Shown here piece after piece: positions 35,194 through 43,949 of a DNA stretch of 64,000 nucleotides; positions within the stretch are counted from its first letter, which is position 1; every line of letters starts with the position of its first letter. A program made the position numbers and the translations under genes. The notes below the pieces were generated by a model, which was not told the origin of the DNA, searched no databases, and saw only the letters and a list, made by a program, of their open reading frames with translations. Source of the stretch: Anaerostipes sp. (GTDB lineage Bacteria; Bacillota; Clostridia; Lachnospirales; Lachnospiraceae); assembly GCF_018381315.1 (NCBI RefSeq), contig NZ_JAGZSD010000007.1, positions 62,001 to 126,000 on the forward strand, in the 5' to 3' direction.

Positions 35194-35664
35194 TTAACGG
35201 TCATTTTTTGCGGCCGATGCAGCATAAAGACTGAGTCCGTAGGCGAAAATACAGACGCCCACAAGCTTGGTTCCGACAAAGACACCGCTGGCAAAACCGC
35301 TGATAAACGTCCCTTCTTTAAGCCCGGAAATCCACGGCATCTGTTCCGCGCACTGAACTGCCATTGCAAGAAACAGGCCAATCAAAGCAATTGACAGCTG
35401 TCTGGCCTTCTGGGACACCTTAAGAAGCCTGATCAGAACTTCATCACTCTTCGGATAGTCTTCTCCGTTGATAAATGCATAAACACTGATATCCAATAAT
35501 CGGCAGAGCGATTGGATGGAAGATGCATCCGGCAGCTTTTTTCCGTTTTCCCAGTCAGCCACATTTTTTTCTTTCACTCCGAGACTGCCTGCTATCTGAG
35601 CCTGTGTCAGATTTTTTTCCAATCTTTTCTCCGCAATATAGTTGCCTATTTTCTTTTCATCCAT
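35194..35664 (-). CDS. XRE-family HTH protein with membrane segments
   Basis: Residues 1-65 form a Cro/CI-type helix-turn-helix (IAEKRLEKNLTQAQIAGSLGVKEKNVADWENGKKLP). About residues 92-110 and 124-150 are hydrophobic and probably span the membrane twice. It is therefore a membrane-tethered DNA-binding protein; the target and signal are unknown. It begins just after acyP in the recG-acyP direction and may be co-transcribed with them. Confidence 0.85.
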   Translation of the reverse strand: MDEKKIGNYIAEKRLEKNLTQAQIAGSLGVKEKNVADWENGKKLPDASSIQSLCRLLDISVYAFINGEDYPKSDEVLIRLLKVSQKARQLSIALIGLFLAMAVQCAEQMPWISGLKEGTFISGFASGVFVGTKLVGVCIFAYGLSLYAASAAKNDR

Positions 35665-35665
35665 A

Positions 35666-35938
35666 TCAATACTTCACCCTGAAATCCTTTTCTCCTTCGG
35701 CAAGCGGACATTCTTCTACAGTCACGCGGTCAACCTTCATAAACCGATGTCCGTGTTTCATAGCCTCAATAAATTCTTCAATCTGTTTCTGCGTTCCCTG
35801 GGCCTCCGCTGTGACAGAGCCGTCATACATATTTTTCACCCATCCTGTCACGTGGAACTGGGAGGCGTTCATCTGGGCAAAATAGCGGAATCCGACTCCC
35901 TGGACCCTTCCTGTAAACCGCAAACGTACACGAATCAT
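35666..35938 (-). CDS. acyP: Acylphosphatase
   Basis: This small enzyme hydrolyses carboxyl-phosphate bonds such as acetyl-phosphate or carbamoyl-phosphate. The 90-aa protein has GRVQGVGFRYFA (phosphate loop with catalytic Arg) at residues 9-20 and VTGWVKNMYDGSVTAEAQG with the catalytic Asn. AAAAGGAGG lies 7 nt before the ATG. It lies 15 nt after recG. Confidence 0.95.
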   Translation of the reverse strand: MIRVRLRFTGRVQGVGFRYFAQMNASQFHVTGWVKNMYDGSVTAEAQGTQKQIEEFIEAMKHGHRFMKVDRVTVEECPLAEGEKDFRVKY

Positions 35939-35953
35939 GGCAATTCCTCCTTT

Positions 35954-37984
35954 TTATATCCTGTTGGCAAGTGAGATCTGTTTCTCCAGACGGCTGTTTC
36001 TCAATACAGAGAAATCAAATCCTTCCTCACACAGCTGATGCACTGCATCACTTGCCTGTTTCAAAAGATCGGCATTGGTATAAATATCAGCCAAAACAAA
36101 ATCCATCATGCCGCTCTGACGGACACCGAAAAAATCACCCGGTCCCCTCAGCTTCAGATCCTCATTTGCAATAAAAAAACCATCGTTGGATTTGTTCAGC
36201 ACTTCAAGACGCTCCATGGTCTCTTTCTTTTTAGCTCCGCTCATAAATATGCAGTAGGACTGATGCTCTCCTCTGCCCACCCTGCCTCTCAGCTGGTGAA
36301 GCTGGGCAAGACCGAATCTCTCTGCATTTTCCACCATCATCACTGTAGCATTTGGTACATTGACCCCTACTTCAATGACTGTGGTAGACACCAGTATATC
36401 GATACGGCGCTCTGAAAACTCTTCCATAATTTTTTGTTTTTCCTTTGGTTTCATTTTACCATGAAGCACCCCTATATGTACACTGGGCGGGAACTGTCCT
36501 TTCAGCATATTGGCATATTGAACCACATTTTCACCTTCCATGGCTTCGCTTTCTTCTACCATGGGGCAAATGATATAAACCTGCCGCCCCTCTGTCACCT
36601 GCCGTTCCATAAAACGGTAGGCATTCGGGCGGTAACTCTGGTTCACCACACAGTTTTTAATAGGAAGACGGCTGCTTGGCAGTTCATCAATGATTGACAC
36701 GTCCAGGTCCCCATACATAATAATAGCCAGTGTCCTTGGAATAGGGGTGGCACTCATGACAAGGACATGAGGCTCCTCCCCCTTCTTGGAAAGAATTTCT
36801 CTCTGTCTCACTCCAAACCTGTGCTGCTCATCGGTGATGACCAATGCAAGCTGGTCGTACTCCACTGCATCCTGGATCAGGGCATGGGTTCCGATCACAA
36901 TATCATACTCATGATTTTTGATGCCCTGGTAGATCTCCCTCTTTTCCTTCGCCTTCACAGACCCTGTGAGCAATGCCACAGAAATGCCAAACGGCCCCAG
37001 AAGTTCAAGGAATGTCTCATAATGCTGGCTTGCGAGCACTTCCGTGGGAGCCATCAAAACACCTTGATATCCTGCTTTGGCACACATCAGCAGAAGAATG
37101 ACGGCGAGGATCGTTTTCCCTGATCCTACGTCCCCCTGAACCAGACGGTTCATGACCTTTTCTCCCATCAAATCTTCCTGCATCTCCGAAAGAGCCTTTT
37201 TTTGCGCTCCGGTCAGTTCATACGGAAGAGAGGCTGTCAGCCTGTCCACTTCACTGCACACCGGAATCCGGTAGCGGTTTTCCTCCTCCCGCTGCTCCTG
37301 CTTCATCAAGTTCATACCAGCCATGAATATAAAAAATTCATCAAAAATCAGCCGCTTTTTAGCTTCTATCAGTGTCTTTTTATCCTTTGGAAAATGAACA
37401 TTCCAGATGGCCTGGCTGTAGTCCATAAAACGGCTTTTTGAAAGAACCTGATCCGGCAGATACTCCCTGATGCTCCTGATGTATTCTTCGGTCTGTCCAA
37501 CCGCTTTGCTCACCGTCTTATTGGTAATCCCTGAAGTCAGGGGGTAGACTGGCTGCAGAGTCTCCTGCTTCGCTTTGTAATCCTCCTCATGAAAAATTTC
37601 CGGATGCTCCATCAGCAGACGTCCGTTTTTGAATACAGGCGTTCCGACAAAGATATAGTCCTCTCCCCGGTGTATCTGCTTTTTTAAGTACGGCATGTTA
37701 AACCATGTGAAAGTCATGGTGCCGGAACTGTCTTTTCCCAAACACGAAACAATTTTAAGCCCCCTCACATACCGGATATTCACATCCGATGTGATCCTTA
37801 CCTGCACTGCTGCCCTCTCTCCGGCTGTAAGTTCAGACAGAAAGACAGGGTCCTCATATGTCAGATAGTATTTCGGATACATTGTGATCAGGCTGTCCAC
37901 CGTCTCCACTCCAAGCTTTTGGAATCCTTTATATGTTTTCTCACCGACACCCTTCAGGCACTGTATATTCGTATCCCCGTTCAT
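35954..37984 (-). CDS. recG: ATP-dependent DNA helicase RecG
   Basis: RecG regresses stalled replication forks and branch-migrates Holliday junctions. The 676 aa contain an N-terminal wedge (OB-fold), GDVGSGKTILAVILL (Walker A, about residue 287), TDEQHRFGVRQRE (motif II) and QLRGRVGRGEHQSYCIF (motif VI). AAGGAG precedes the ATG. A terminator hairpin separates it from fakA upstream, leaving only a short gap for its own promoter. Confidence 0.97.
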   Translation of the reverse strand: MNGDTNIQCLKGVGEKTYKGFQKLGVETVDSLITMYPKYYLTYEDPVFLSELTAGERAAVQVRITSDVNIRYVRGLKIVSCLGKDSSGTMTFTWFNMPYLKKQIHRGEDYIFVGTPVFKNGRLLMEHPEIFHEEDYKAKQETLQPVYPLTSGITNKTVSKAVGQTEEYIRSIREYLPDQVLSKSRFMDYSQAIWNVHFPKDKKTLIEAKKRLIFDEFFIFMAGMNLMKQEQREEENRYRIPVCSEVDRLTASLPYELTGAQKKALSEMQEDLMGEKVMNRLVQGDVGSGKTILAVILLLMCAKAGYQGVLMAPTEVLASQHYETFLELLGPFGISVALLTGSVKAKEKREIYQGIKNHEYDIVIGTHALIQDAVEYDQLALVITDEQHRFGVRQREILSKKGEEPHVLVMSATPIPRTLAIIMYGDLDVSIIDELPSSRLPIKNCVVNQSYRPNAYRFMERQVTEGRQVYIICPMVEESEAMEGENVVQYANMLKGQFPPSVHIGVLHGKMKPKEKQKIMEEFSERRIDILVSTTVIEVGVNVPNATVMMVENAERFGLAQLHQLRGRVGRGEHQSYCIFMSGAKKKETMERLEVLNKSNDGFFIANEDLKLRGPGDFFGVRQSGMMDFVLADIYTNADLLKQASDAVHQLCEEGFDFSVLRNSRLEKQISLANRI

Positions 37985-38007
37985 GAAATAATAGCTCCTT
38001 TAAAACA

Positions 38008-38038
38008 CGAAAAGGGAACATCCGCTGCTCCCTTTTCT
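38008..38038 (-). terminator. Terminator downstream of fakA
   Basis: On the minus strand GAAAAGGGA and TCCCTTTTC pair over 9 bp around GCAGCGGATGT, followed by GTGTTTT. It lies between fakA and recG. The A-rich 5' side suggests it could also work in the other direction. Confidence 0.65.
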
Positions 38039-38056
38039 GTCATAGTTACCGTTTTC

Positions 38057-39697
38057 TTATTCTACAGACAGCAGGAAATAGTAGATCGGCTGTCCTCCGT
38101 ATTCCACCTGGACTTCACAGTCCGGATAGAGTTCCTCTGCCTTCTTGGAAAGCTCCAGCGCCTTTTCCTCCGGTGTCTCTTCCCCGTAATAAATACAGAT
38201 CAGCTCACTGTCTTCATCTACCATGCTTCTTAAAAGTCCCAGCGTCGTTTCCTGGACATCTTTTCCCACTTCCTGAATTCCGTCATCATCGATGCCCATA
38301 ATGTCATCTACTTTGATTTGTTTCCCGTCAATGGTTGTATCCCGGACAGCATAGGTGACCTCTCCGGTTTTAACGCCGTTCATCATCTCTGTCATAGCTG
38401 CTTCGTTGTCTTCCACACTGCTTTCCGCTTCAAATGCAATCAGCGCAGAGATCCCCTGCGGAACCGTCTTTGTCGGAATGATAATAATCTCCTTGTCCTC
38501 CACGAGGGCTTTAGCCTGCTGGGCAGCCAGTATGATATTTTTATTATTCGGAAGGATGAACACATGGTCAGCATTTACCTGCTTGATGGCATTGAGCATA
38601 TCCTCTGTACTTGGGTTCATGGTCTGTCCGCCTTCAATCAGATAGTCAGCTCCCAATTCTCTGAAAATATCATTGAGGCCGCTTCCTATGGATACTGCCA
38701 CAAAGCCCATTTCCTTTCTCGGAGCCGGCTCTTTTTCTTCTGCCTGGCGGCTTAAGTTTAAGCGCTCTTCGTGTTCTTCCCTCATATTGTCGATCTTCAT
38801 ACTGGTAAGAGATCCGTAGCTTAACCCTTTTTCAATGGCTTTGCCCGGATGATTGGTGTGGACGTGGACTTTTACAATATCTTCATCTGCCACAACCACG
38901 ATGGAATCTCCCATGGCCGTCAGATAGTCTTTAAACTCCTGCTCCTGCCCTGAGCCGAATTCCTTTTCCAGCATGACAATAAATTCGGTGCAGTAACCGA
39001 ATGTAATATCTGCCGTCTCTCCCACAGCAGCACCTATAGACTTCTGCTTCGGCCTGGCAGCAGGAACGACTTCAAGATCCACTTCTTTTCCCATCAAGAC
39101 ATCACAGGCACCCTGGAGAACCTCCATCAGTCCCTGTCCGCCGGAATCTACAACTCCCGCTTCTTTTAAAACCGGCAGCATATCCGGTGTCTTTAAAAGG
39201 ACTGCGTTTGCCTCCTGCATGACAATCTTTGCAAATTCTTCAAAATCCTCTGTCTTTTTTGATGACCGGAGGGCACTGTCCGCCGCAGCCTTGGCTACCG
39301 TAAGAATTGTGCCTTCTTTTGGCTTCATAACTGCTTTATATGCAGTGTCCACCGCCTTTTTAAAACCTGCCGCCACATCTCTGGTCGTCAGGCTGTCCAA
39401 ATATTTGATCTGCTTTGTAAATCCCCGGAACAGCTGGGACAGAATCACCCCTGAATTCCCTCTGGCTCCCCTCAGGGATCCCCCGGAAATTGCTTTCGCC
39501 AGTTCCTCGATAGTTGGGTCCTCAATGGCCCCGACTTCTTTTGCCGCCGACATGATCGTCATGGTCATGTTCGTTCCCGTGTCGCCATCCGGCACCGGGA
39601 ATACATTTAATTCGTTAATATGCTCTTTTTGAGCTTCCAGTCTCTTTGCTCCGCCGATGAACATCTTCTTGAGCAAAGCCGCGTCGATTTGCTTCAT
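38057..39697 (-). CDS. fakA: DAK2-domain fatty acid kinase FakA (YloV)
   Basis: FakA phosphorylates fatty acids held by a FakB (DegV) binding protein, feeding host or recycled fatty acids into PlsY or PlsX. NVFPVPDGDTGTNMTMT near residue 30 and SGGSLRGARGNSGVILSQLFRG near residue 70 are the DAK2 ATP-binding motifs. The rest is the YloV middle and C-terminal domain. At 546 aa it has the family length. GGAGG precedes the ATG. It follows asp23 by 17 nt, matching the yloU-yloV pair of Bacillus. No fakB is in the window. Confidence 0.92.
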   Translation of the reverse strand: MKQIDAALLKKMFIGGAKRLEAQKEHINELNVFPVPDGDTGTNMTMTIMSAAKEVGAIEDPTIEELAKAISGGSLRGARGNSGVILSQLFRGFTKQIKYLDSLTTRDVAAGFKKAVDTAYKAVMKPKEGTILTVAKAAADSALRSSKKTEDFEEFAKIVMQEANAVLLKTPDMLPVLKEAGVVDSGGQGLMEVLQGACDVLMGKEVDLEVVPAARPKQKSIGAAVGETADITFGYCTEFIVMLEKEFGSGQEQEFKDYLTAMGDSIVVVADEDIVKVHVHTNHPGKAIEKGLSYGSLTSMKIDNMREEHEERLNLSRQAEEKEPAPRKEMGFVAVSIGSGLNDIFRELGADYLIEGGQTMNPSTEDMLNAIKQVNADHVFILPNNKNIILAAQQAKALVEDKEIIIIPTKTVPQGISALIAFEAESSVEDNEAAMTEMMNGVKTGEVTYAVRDTTIDGKQIKVDDIMGIDDDGIQEVGKDVQETTLGLLRSMVDEDSELICIYYGEETPEEKALELSKKAEELYPDCEVQVEYGGQPIYYFLLSVE

Positions 39698-39714
39698 TTA
39701 TCCTGCCTCCGTAA

Positions 39715-40071
39715 TTATCCTATATCTTTCACACCTTCAACGTATACATTGATTCTCTCCACTTCCAGGCTGGTGAACTCTTCTACCCGGTACTTCACAG
39801 AAGACATCAGGTTGTCTGCCACCGCGGAAATGGATACTCCATAAGAAACAATAATGTGAAAATCTATAGAAATTTTGTTGTTCTTCACAGAAACAAAAAC
39901 GCCTTTTCTTATATTATCTCTGGTCAGCAGCTTTACGATTCCGTCTTTCATATTTACCATTGCCATGCCGACAATGCCAAAACATCCAAGGGCACAAATC
40001 CCGGCATACTTGGCGATTACTTGATTTTCAATAGAAATCTCGCCGTTCTTTGTGTTCATATGTCCTTTCAT
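39715..40071 (-). CDS. Asp23/Gls24 family protein (YloU)
   Basis: This 118-aa member of the Asp23/Gls24 envelope-stress family has NQVIAKYAGICALGCFGIVGMA near residue 17 and a beta-rich second half (ISIDFHIIVSYGVSISAVADNL). GGAGG lies 7 nt before the ATG at 40071. It precedes fakA and is divergent from rpmB, as in Bacillus. The biochemical role is unknown. Confidence 0.9.
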   Translation of the reverse strand: MKGHMNTKNGEISIENQVIAKYAGICALGCFGIVGMAMVNMKDGIVKLLTRDNIRKGVFVSVKNNKISIDFHIIVSYGVSISAVADNLMSSVKYRVEEFTSLEVERINVYVEGVKDIG

Positions 40072-40182
40072 CGCTTTACCTCCATACTTCGTATTCTTTT
40101 GCGCTCCTATAGGGGGCTGTCTTACCCCGAACGCTACTTAGATTATACTATTTACCTCCGAAAAAGAAAAGAGAATTTCTTC

Positions 40183-40211
40183 TTGATTTTTGTAAATCAA
40201 TCTGTTAGAAT
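40183..40211 (+). promoter_or_regulatory. Promoter of rpmB
   Basis: TTGATT (40183-40188) and TAGAAT (40206-40211) have a 17-bp spacer, about 50 bp upstream of the rpmB start. A TATACTA-like box for the divergent asp23 gene lies about 60 bp away on the other strand but lacks a clear -35 box. Confidence 0.65.
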
Positions 40212-40264
40212 GAAATAGTTGTCAGTCCCAGAGAGGGATAAGATCGAGTTAAGGAGGTGCTAAC

Positions 40265-40450
40265 ATGGCAAAATGTGCTATCTGCGGAAAAGGCGCTCAT
40301 TTTGGTAATGCAGTCAGTCATTCACATAGAAGATCAAATAAGATGTGGAAATCAAATATCAAATCTGTAAGAGTGAAGGTAAACGGTGCAGCTAAAAAAA
40401 TGTACGTTTGTACTTCTTGTCTGAGATCAGGTAAAGTCGAAAGAGCATAA
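40265..40450 (+). CDS. rpmB: 50S ribosomal protein L28
   Basis: This 61-aa large-subunit protein begins MAKCAICGKGAHFGNAVSHS and ends in a second CxxC (CTSCLRSGKVERA), so it is the zinc-binding form. AAGGAGG lies 8 nt before the ATG. It is a single-gene unit with its own promoter and terminator. Confidence 0.98.
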   Translation: MAKCAICGKGAHFGNAVSHSHRRSNKMWKSNIKSVRVKVNGAAKKMYVCTSCLRSGKVERA

Positions 40451-40479
40451 TCTTTCCCGATTGATTATAAACCTTAGGG

Positions 40480-40505
40480 GAGCTGGAATTTCCGGCTCTT
40501 TTTTT
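40480..40505 (+). terminator. Terminator of rpmB
   Basis: GAGCTGGAATTTCCGGCTC (40480-40498) forms a hairpin directly followed by seven Ts, 30 nt after the rpmB stop. Confidence 0.88.
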
Positions 40506-40539
40506 CATGTCCCGGTGCAGCATTCCAGCTTTCATTATC

Positions 40540-40677
40540 TTATTGGAAGAAAAGAAAATAGGACAGCGTGATGCTGACTCCTGTCATTGCAAACTGGGTA
40601 AAATCTCTTTGAATAAACATACCTATAAACAGTCCAAGCCCGAAAAAGAAAAAAGCGACTCCGCAAACACGTTTCAT
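40540..40677 (-). CDS. Possible 45-residue membrane peptide
   Basis: The frame reads MKRVCGVAFFFFGLGLFIG, then MFIQRDFTQFAMTG and VSITLSYFLFFQ. It has a short basic N-terminus, one hydrophobic segment (about residues 5-22) and a second at 30-45. AGGTG lies 8 nt upstream of the ATG, and the stop lies between two terminators. The alternation of loop and helix is protein-like, and the opposite strand has no better candidate. I do not recognise a family. Coding status is moderately likely. Confidence 0.5.
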   Translation of the reverse strand: MKRVCGVAFFFFGLGLFIGMFIQRDFTQFAMTGVSITLSYFLFFQ

Positions 40678-40738
40678 ACATACACACCTATTTAAGCTTA
40701 TTAACTAGTATATGCAAATCAACTCAAAGTATTGAATA

Positions 40739-40780
40739 AAAATACCCTGTATTATAAATTTCACATAATACAGGGTATTT
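40739..40780 (-). terminator. Terminator of the gerW operon
   Basis: AAATACCCTGTATTAT and its perfect inverse form a 16-bp stem around a 9-nt loop, 14 nt after the gerW stop. TTTTTATT follows on the minus strand. Confidence 0.85.
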
Positions 40781-40793
40781 CCCAACAGGGAGG

Positions 40794-41171
40794 TTATCTT
40801 TCGTTTTCCAGGTCTTCCACAATATCTTCCAGTGTCTCTTCCTTTTTTGTAAACTTGTCGATCACATCCGGAACCATATCCAGCAGCTTCGTAATGGTCT
40901 CCTGGTTTTTCACATTCACAAGCTTCGTCTGTCCGTCGCGGATCACAAGAACGGCGCTTGGCGTCATCTTTCCTCCGATGCCGCCGTACCCGCGGGCCTT
41001 CCGGTCTCCCCGGTAATCTCCGGCTCCCATGCCGAAGGATACATCTACCAGCGGCAGAATGATCGTGTCCTTCACATAAATCGGGTCACCGACTACAGTC
41101 TTTGAAGTCATAAATCCTTCAATGCCCTGGAATAACGAGTCCACGGTCTCATTAAACTTTTCTTTGCTCAT
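40794..41171 (-). CDS. gerW: GerW family sporulation protein (YtfJ)
   Basis: GerW is a forespore protein needed for germination receptor function in Bacillus. The 125 aa contain the conserved VVGDPIYVKDTIILPLVDVSFGMGAG segment, a glycine-rich GYGGIGGKMTPSAVLVI stretch and an acidic tail. AGGAGG precedes the ATG. It follows the DUF2953 gene by 4 nt, an arrangement that Bacillus shares (ytfI-ytfJ). Confidence 0.93.
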   Translation of the reverse strand: MSKEKFNETVDSLFQGIEGFMTSKTVVGDPIYVKDTIILPLVDVSFGMGAGDYRGDRKARGYGGIGGKMTPSAVLVIRDGQTKLVNVKNQETITKLLDMVPDVIDKFTKKEETLEDIVEDLENER

Positions 41172-41175
41172 TAAA

Positions 41176-42102
41176 CTAACCTCCTATTGTTCTTAAGATA
41201 CGCTCCTTCTGCCTCCAAAGCTCTTTATCCCTGTAGATATCCCAGGCAAGCTTCAGAAAATGAAACGCATATATCCGTCCTGAAACGGTCAGGTCGGCCT
41301 CAAATCCTGCTTCCTTAAAATCCGGCTCCACAGACAGGCTCCCTTCAAACAGCGGCATTAAAACGCTCACAGCGGCAAGTGCCTGTCCTGTTGCGGCGGG
41401 ATCTTCAAAACCAAAGGCGATCTCACCTGAAAGCTTTTTAGGCAGGAAATGCCTGATTCCTTTCTTACTGTATCCAAACACACGTCTGACTGCACGAATC
41501 AGTTCTTCATCTTCCAGCAGTTCCTTAAAAGAACCGATCCTTTTTGAGATGCCTTTTAATGTCCTGAACAGACGCTTACCTGTATTATAGCATCTTTGCA
41601 GGAAATTTTTCACCCTTTTTCTGAAAGTCAGCTTTCTTGGCTGTTCCTCCGGAAGGGATTCCAGATCTTCCCCGTCACCGGTATAATCCAGTATATCGTC
41701 GGGAAGCCCGGCTTTCTCATTCACAGAGGTTTCCTTCTCAGAGTGCAGAGCCTTTGGGGATTTTTCCGCCGGTTCTTCTTTATTCTTCCCAGAATCTATG
41801 ATTTCTACCACATCCTCATGCATTTTCCCGTTGAGAAAAGACCAGCGCCCCTCATCAGAATTGTAAACCGGAAACCCCAGAATCCTCAAAGAAATGCCCG
41901 GCTCATCTCCTTCTGTCCAGACCACCTTCATGCGGACAAAAAAGAAAAGCCATGAAATACGTCCCTTTGCCCATTTCCCACTGTCCTTCCAGACGCCCCG
42001 GCAGCGATAGCCCACAGGTGCAAACAGAATCAGCAGCAAAAATACAAGAAGACAGAGCAGCAGTATTCCGATGATTTTTAAGATGATCCATAAAACTGCC
42101 AT
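41176..42102 (-). CDS. DUF2953 domain membrane protein (YtfI-like)
   Basis: The protein has one N-terminal membrane anchor (about residues 3-27, very hydrophobic), a long, low-complexity, acidic middle (about 90-150) and a conserved C-terminal segment (FGFEDPAATGQALAAVSVLMP, ADLTVSGRIYAFHFLKLAWDIYRDKELWR) typical of DUF2953. I start at 42102 (MAVLWIILK, 308 aa), where GAAGGAG lies 7 nt upstream. Its partnership with gerW suggests a sporulation role, but the function is not known. Confidence 0.85.
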   Translation of the reverse strand: MAVLWIILKIIGILLLCLLVFLLLILFAPVGYRCRGVWKDSGKWAKGRISWLFFFVRMKVVWTEGDEPGISLRILGFPVYNSDEGRWSFLNGKMHEDVVEIIDSGKNKEEPAEKSPKALHSEKETSVNEKAGLPDDILDYTGDGEDLESLPEEQPRKLTFRKRVKNFLQRCYNTGKRLFRTLKGISKRIGSFKELLEDEELIRAVRRVFGYSKKGIRHFLPKKLSGEIAFGFEDPAATGQALAAVSVLMPLFEGSLSVEPDFKEAGFEADLTVSGRIYAFHFLKLAWDIYRDKELWRQKERILRTIGG

Positions 42103-42106
42103 TGTC

Positions 42107-42418
42107 TCACTCCTTCTCAAAAAATTCAGGAATCTGCAAAAGGCAGTCCCGCGCTTCCATCTCTTCTACAATCCTTCTGACCAATACAAGGGCATCCTGC
42201 TTTGAAACTGCACACCCTACAACCGTTATATCTTTTTCCCGGTAATAGTCTTTTAACAGCTCCCGGTATTCGTAAATTTCCAGTATGCCGGCATTGCCAA
42301 GCGGCAGCGTAATACAATATAACGAAGGAATGCTTTTCCCTTTTACAATCCGCTTTATTAACTTCGCTTTTGTTATCGTTAAAATTTCTGATATGTAAAC
42401 TTTTTCAGCAACCTTCAT
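42107..42418 (-). CDS. Conserved-looking hypothetical protein, 103 aa
   Basis: This soluble alpha/beta protein starts MKVAEKVYISEILTITKAKL and has a CxxxK segment (VVGCAVSKQDALVLVRRIVEEME) near residue 68. I do not recognise a family. AAGGTGA lies about 7 nt before the ATG and overlaps the foot of the pyk terminator. It runs into the DUF2953 gene (its stop sits in that gene's ribosome site), so it is probably first in the operon ending with gerW. Confidence 0.75.
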   Translation of the reverse strand: MKVAEKVYISEILTITKAKLIKRIVKGKSIPSLYCITLPLGNAGILEIYEYRELLKDYYREKDITVVGCAVSKQDALVLVRRIVEEMEARDCLLQIPEFFEKE

Positions 42419-42432
42419 AATTTATCACCTTA

Positions 42433-42460
42433 CCAAAAAGGGGATGCTTTCACACCCCCT
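42433..42460 (-). terminator. Terminator of pyk
   Basis: GGGGGTG and CATCCCC pair around TGAAAG on the minus strand, followed by TTTTTGG, directly after the pyk stop. Confidence 0.8.
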
Positions 42461-42468
42461 GTCCATCC

Positions 42469-43902
42469 TTATTCGCCGATTTTTACTACTTTCAGCATGT
42501 TTGTTACGCCTTGTCCGCGGTGGTCAGCAGGACCTCCTCCGGTCAGAACCAAGATATCATTTTCCTGTGCAAGATCTGCATTCAGTACAATATCTTCAGC
42601 CTCATCCAAAAGCTCACGTGTAGAGGAAGCTTTATGAGATTTGAACGGACGGACTCCCCAGTAAAGCTGCATCTTGCGCACAACCGCTTCATCCGGAGAC
42701 AATCCGATGATCTGTGCATCCGGTTTAAACTTGGATACAATCCTTGCAGTAAATCCGGACATACTGGACGCCAGAATACATTTTGCATTGATATTATGCG
42801 CAGTCTGAACAGCTGAATAAGCAACTGCTGCTGAAATTCCGCGGTTTACATAAATAGAGCGGAAATCTTTGATCTTTGTATCTAAATGCAGTTCTGTAGA
42901 AATAGCGATCTGGTTCATCATTTTAACTGCTTCCACAGGGTATTTTCCTTTTGCTGTCTCTCCTGAAAGCATGATCGCATCTGTTCCGTCATAAATAGCA
43001 TTGGCAACATCTGTTACTTCCGCTCTTGTAGGACGCGGATTGCGGATCATAGAGTCGAGCATCTGTGTAGCTGTGATAACCGGCTTGAATGCGTTGTTGC
43101 ATTTTTTGATGATGGCCTTCTGCATGAACGGAACTTCCTCTGCAGGAATTTCCACACCTAAATCTCCGCGGGCTACCATGATGCCGTCTGAAGCCTGGAT
43201 GATGGATTCAATGTTTTCCACACCTTCCACGTTCTCAATCTTGGAGATAACTCCTACTTCCATGTTGTGGGCTTTTACAATATCCTTGATCTCATTGACA
43301 GCATCAGCATTTCGGATGAAAGAAGCGGCGATGAAATCAATGCCGTTTTCCAGTCCGAACTCAATATCACTCTTGTCCTTTTCTGTGATAGAAGGAAGGT
43401 TTACGCGCACATTCGGTACGTTTACTCCCTTACGGCTTCCTAATAATCCGCCGTTTACAATCTCACATACGATGTCTGTTCCGTCTTTGATCTCTTTAAC
43501 TCTCAGTTCGATCAGTCCGTCATCAATCAGGATTGTATTTCCTTCTACAACATCCTGCGGAAGCTCCTCGTATGTAATTCCTACGATAGACTCATTTCCT
43601 TTGATATCTCTTGTAGTCAGGACAAATTCATTTCCTTCTTTTAATTCCACATCTCCGTCTGTCTCCAGAAGTCCTGTACGGATCTCAGGTCCTTTTGTAT
43701 CCAGTAAAATTGCAATCGGGATATTCAGTTCTTCACGGAATCTTTTAATTCTCTTAATTCTTCCAAGCTGTTCCTCATGGTCACCGTGAGAAAAGTTCAG
43801 TCTCGCAATATCCATTCCTTCCAGCATCAGCTGTTTGAGCACTGCATCATCATCTGTAGCAGGCCCCATTGTGCAAACAATCTTTGTTTTCTTTGTCAGC
43901 AT
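42469..43902 (-). CDS. pyk: Pyruvate kinase
   Basis: Pyk makes ATP and pyruvate from phosphoenolpyruvate. I start at 43902 (MLTKKTKIVCTMGPA, 477 aa), 7 nt after AAAAGGAGA. RLNFSHGDHEE near residue 38, the signature around ISKIENVEGVENIE (substrate Lys) and MVARGDLGVEIP, and ATQMLDSMIRNPRPTRAEVTDVANA are intact. This is the short form without the extra C-terminal PEP-utilising domain of Bacillus enzymes. It appears to be a single-gene unit. Confidence 0.97.
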   Translation of the reverse strand: MLTKKTKIVCTMGPATDDDAVLKQLMLEGMDIARLNFSHGDHEEQLGRIKRIKRFREELNIPIAILLDTKGPEIRTGLLETDGDVELKEGNEFVLTTRDIKGNESIVGITYEELPQDVVEGNTILIDDGLIELRVKEIKDGTDIVCEIVNGGLLGSRKGVNVPNVRVNLPSITEKDKSDIEFGLENGIDFIAASFIRNADAVNEIKDIVKAHNMEVGVISKIENVEGVENIESIIQASDGIMVARGDLGVEIPAEEVPFMQKAIIKKCNNAFKPVITATQMLDSMIRNPRPTRAEVTDVANAIYDGTDAIMLSGETAKGKYPVEAVKMMNQIAISTELHLDTKIKDFRSIYVNRGISAAVAYSAVQTAHNINAKCILASSMSGFTARIVSKFKPDAQIIGLSPDEAVVRKMQLYWGVRPFKSHKASSTRELLDEAEDIVLNADLAQENDILVLTGGGPADHRGQGVTNMLKVVKIGE

Positions 43903-43949
43903 AGTTAATCTCCTTTTCATAACAATGTATAATAAATTAATTGTAAAAA

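Noticed and set aside
34968..35381. 137-codon minus frame across the SASP start
   Set aside because: It overlaps the SASP gene in another frame, crosses its promoter and has no ribosome site.
40507..40695. 62-codon plus frame after rpmB
   Set aside because: It starts right at the end of the rpmB terminator and is antisense to the better membrane-peptide candidate.
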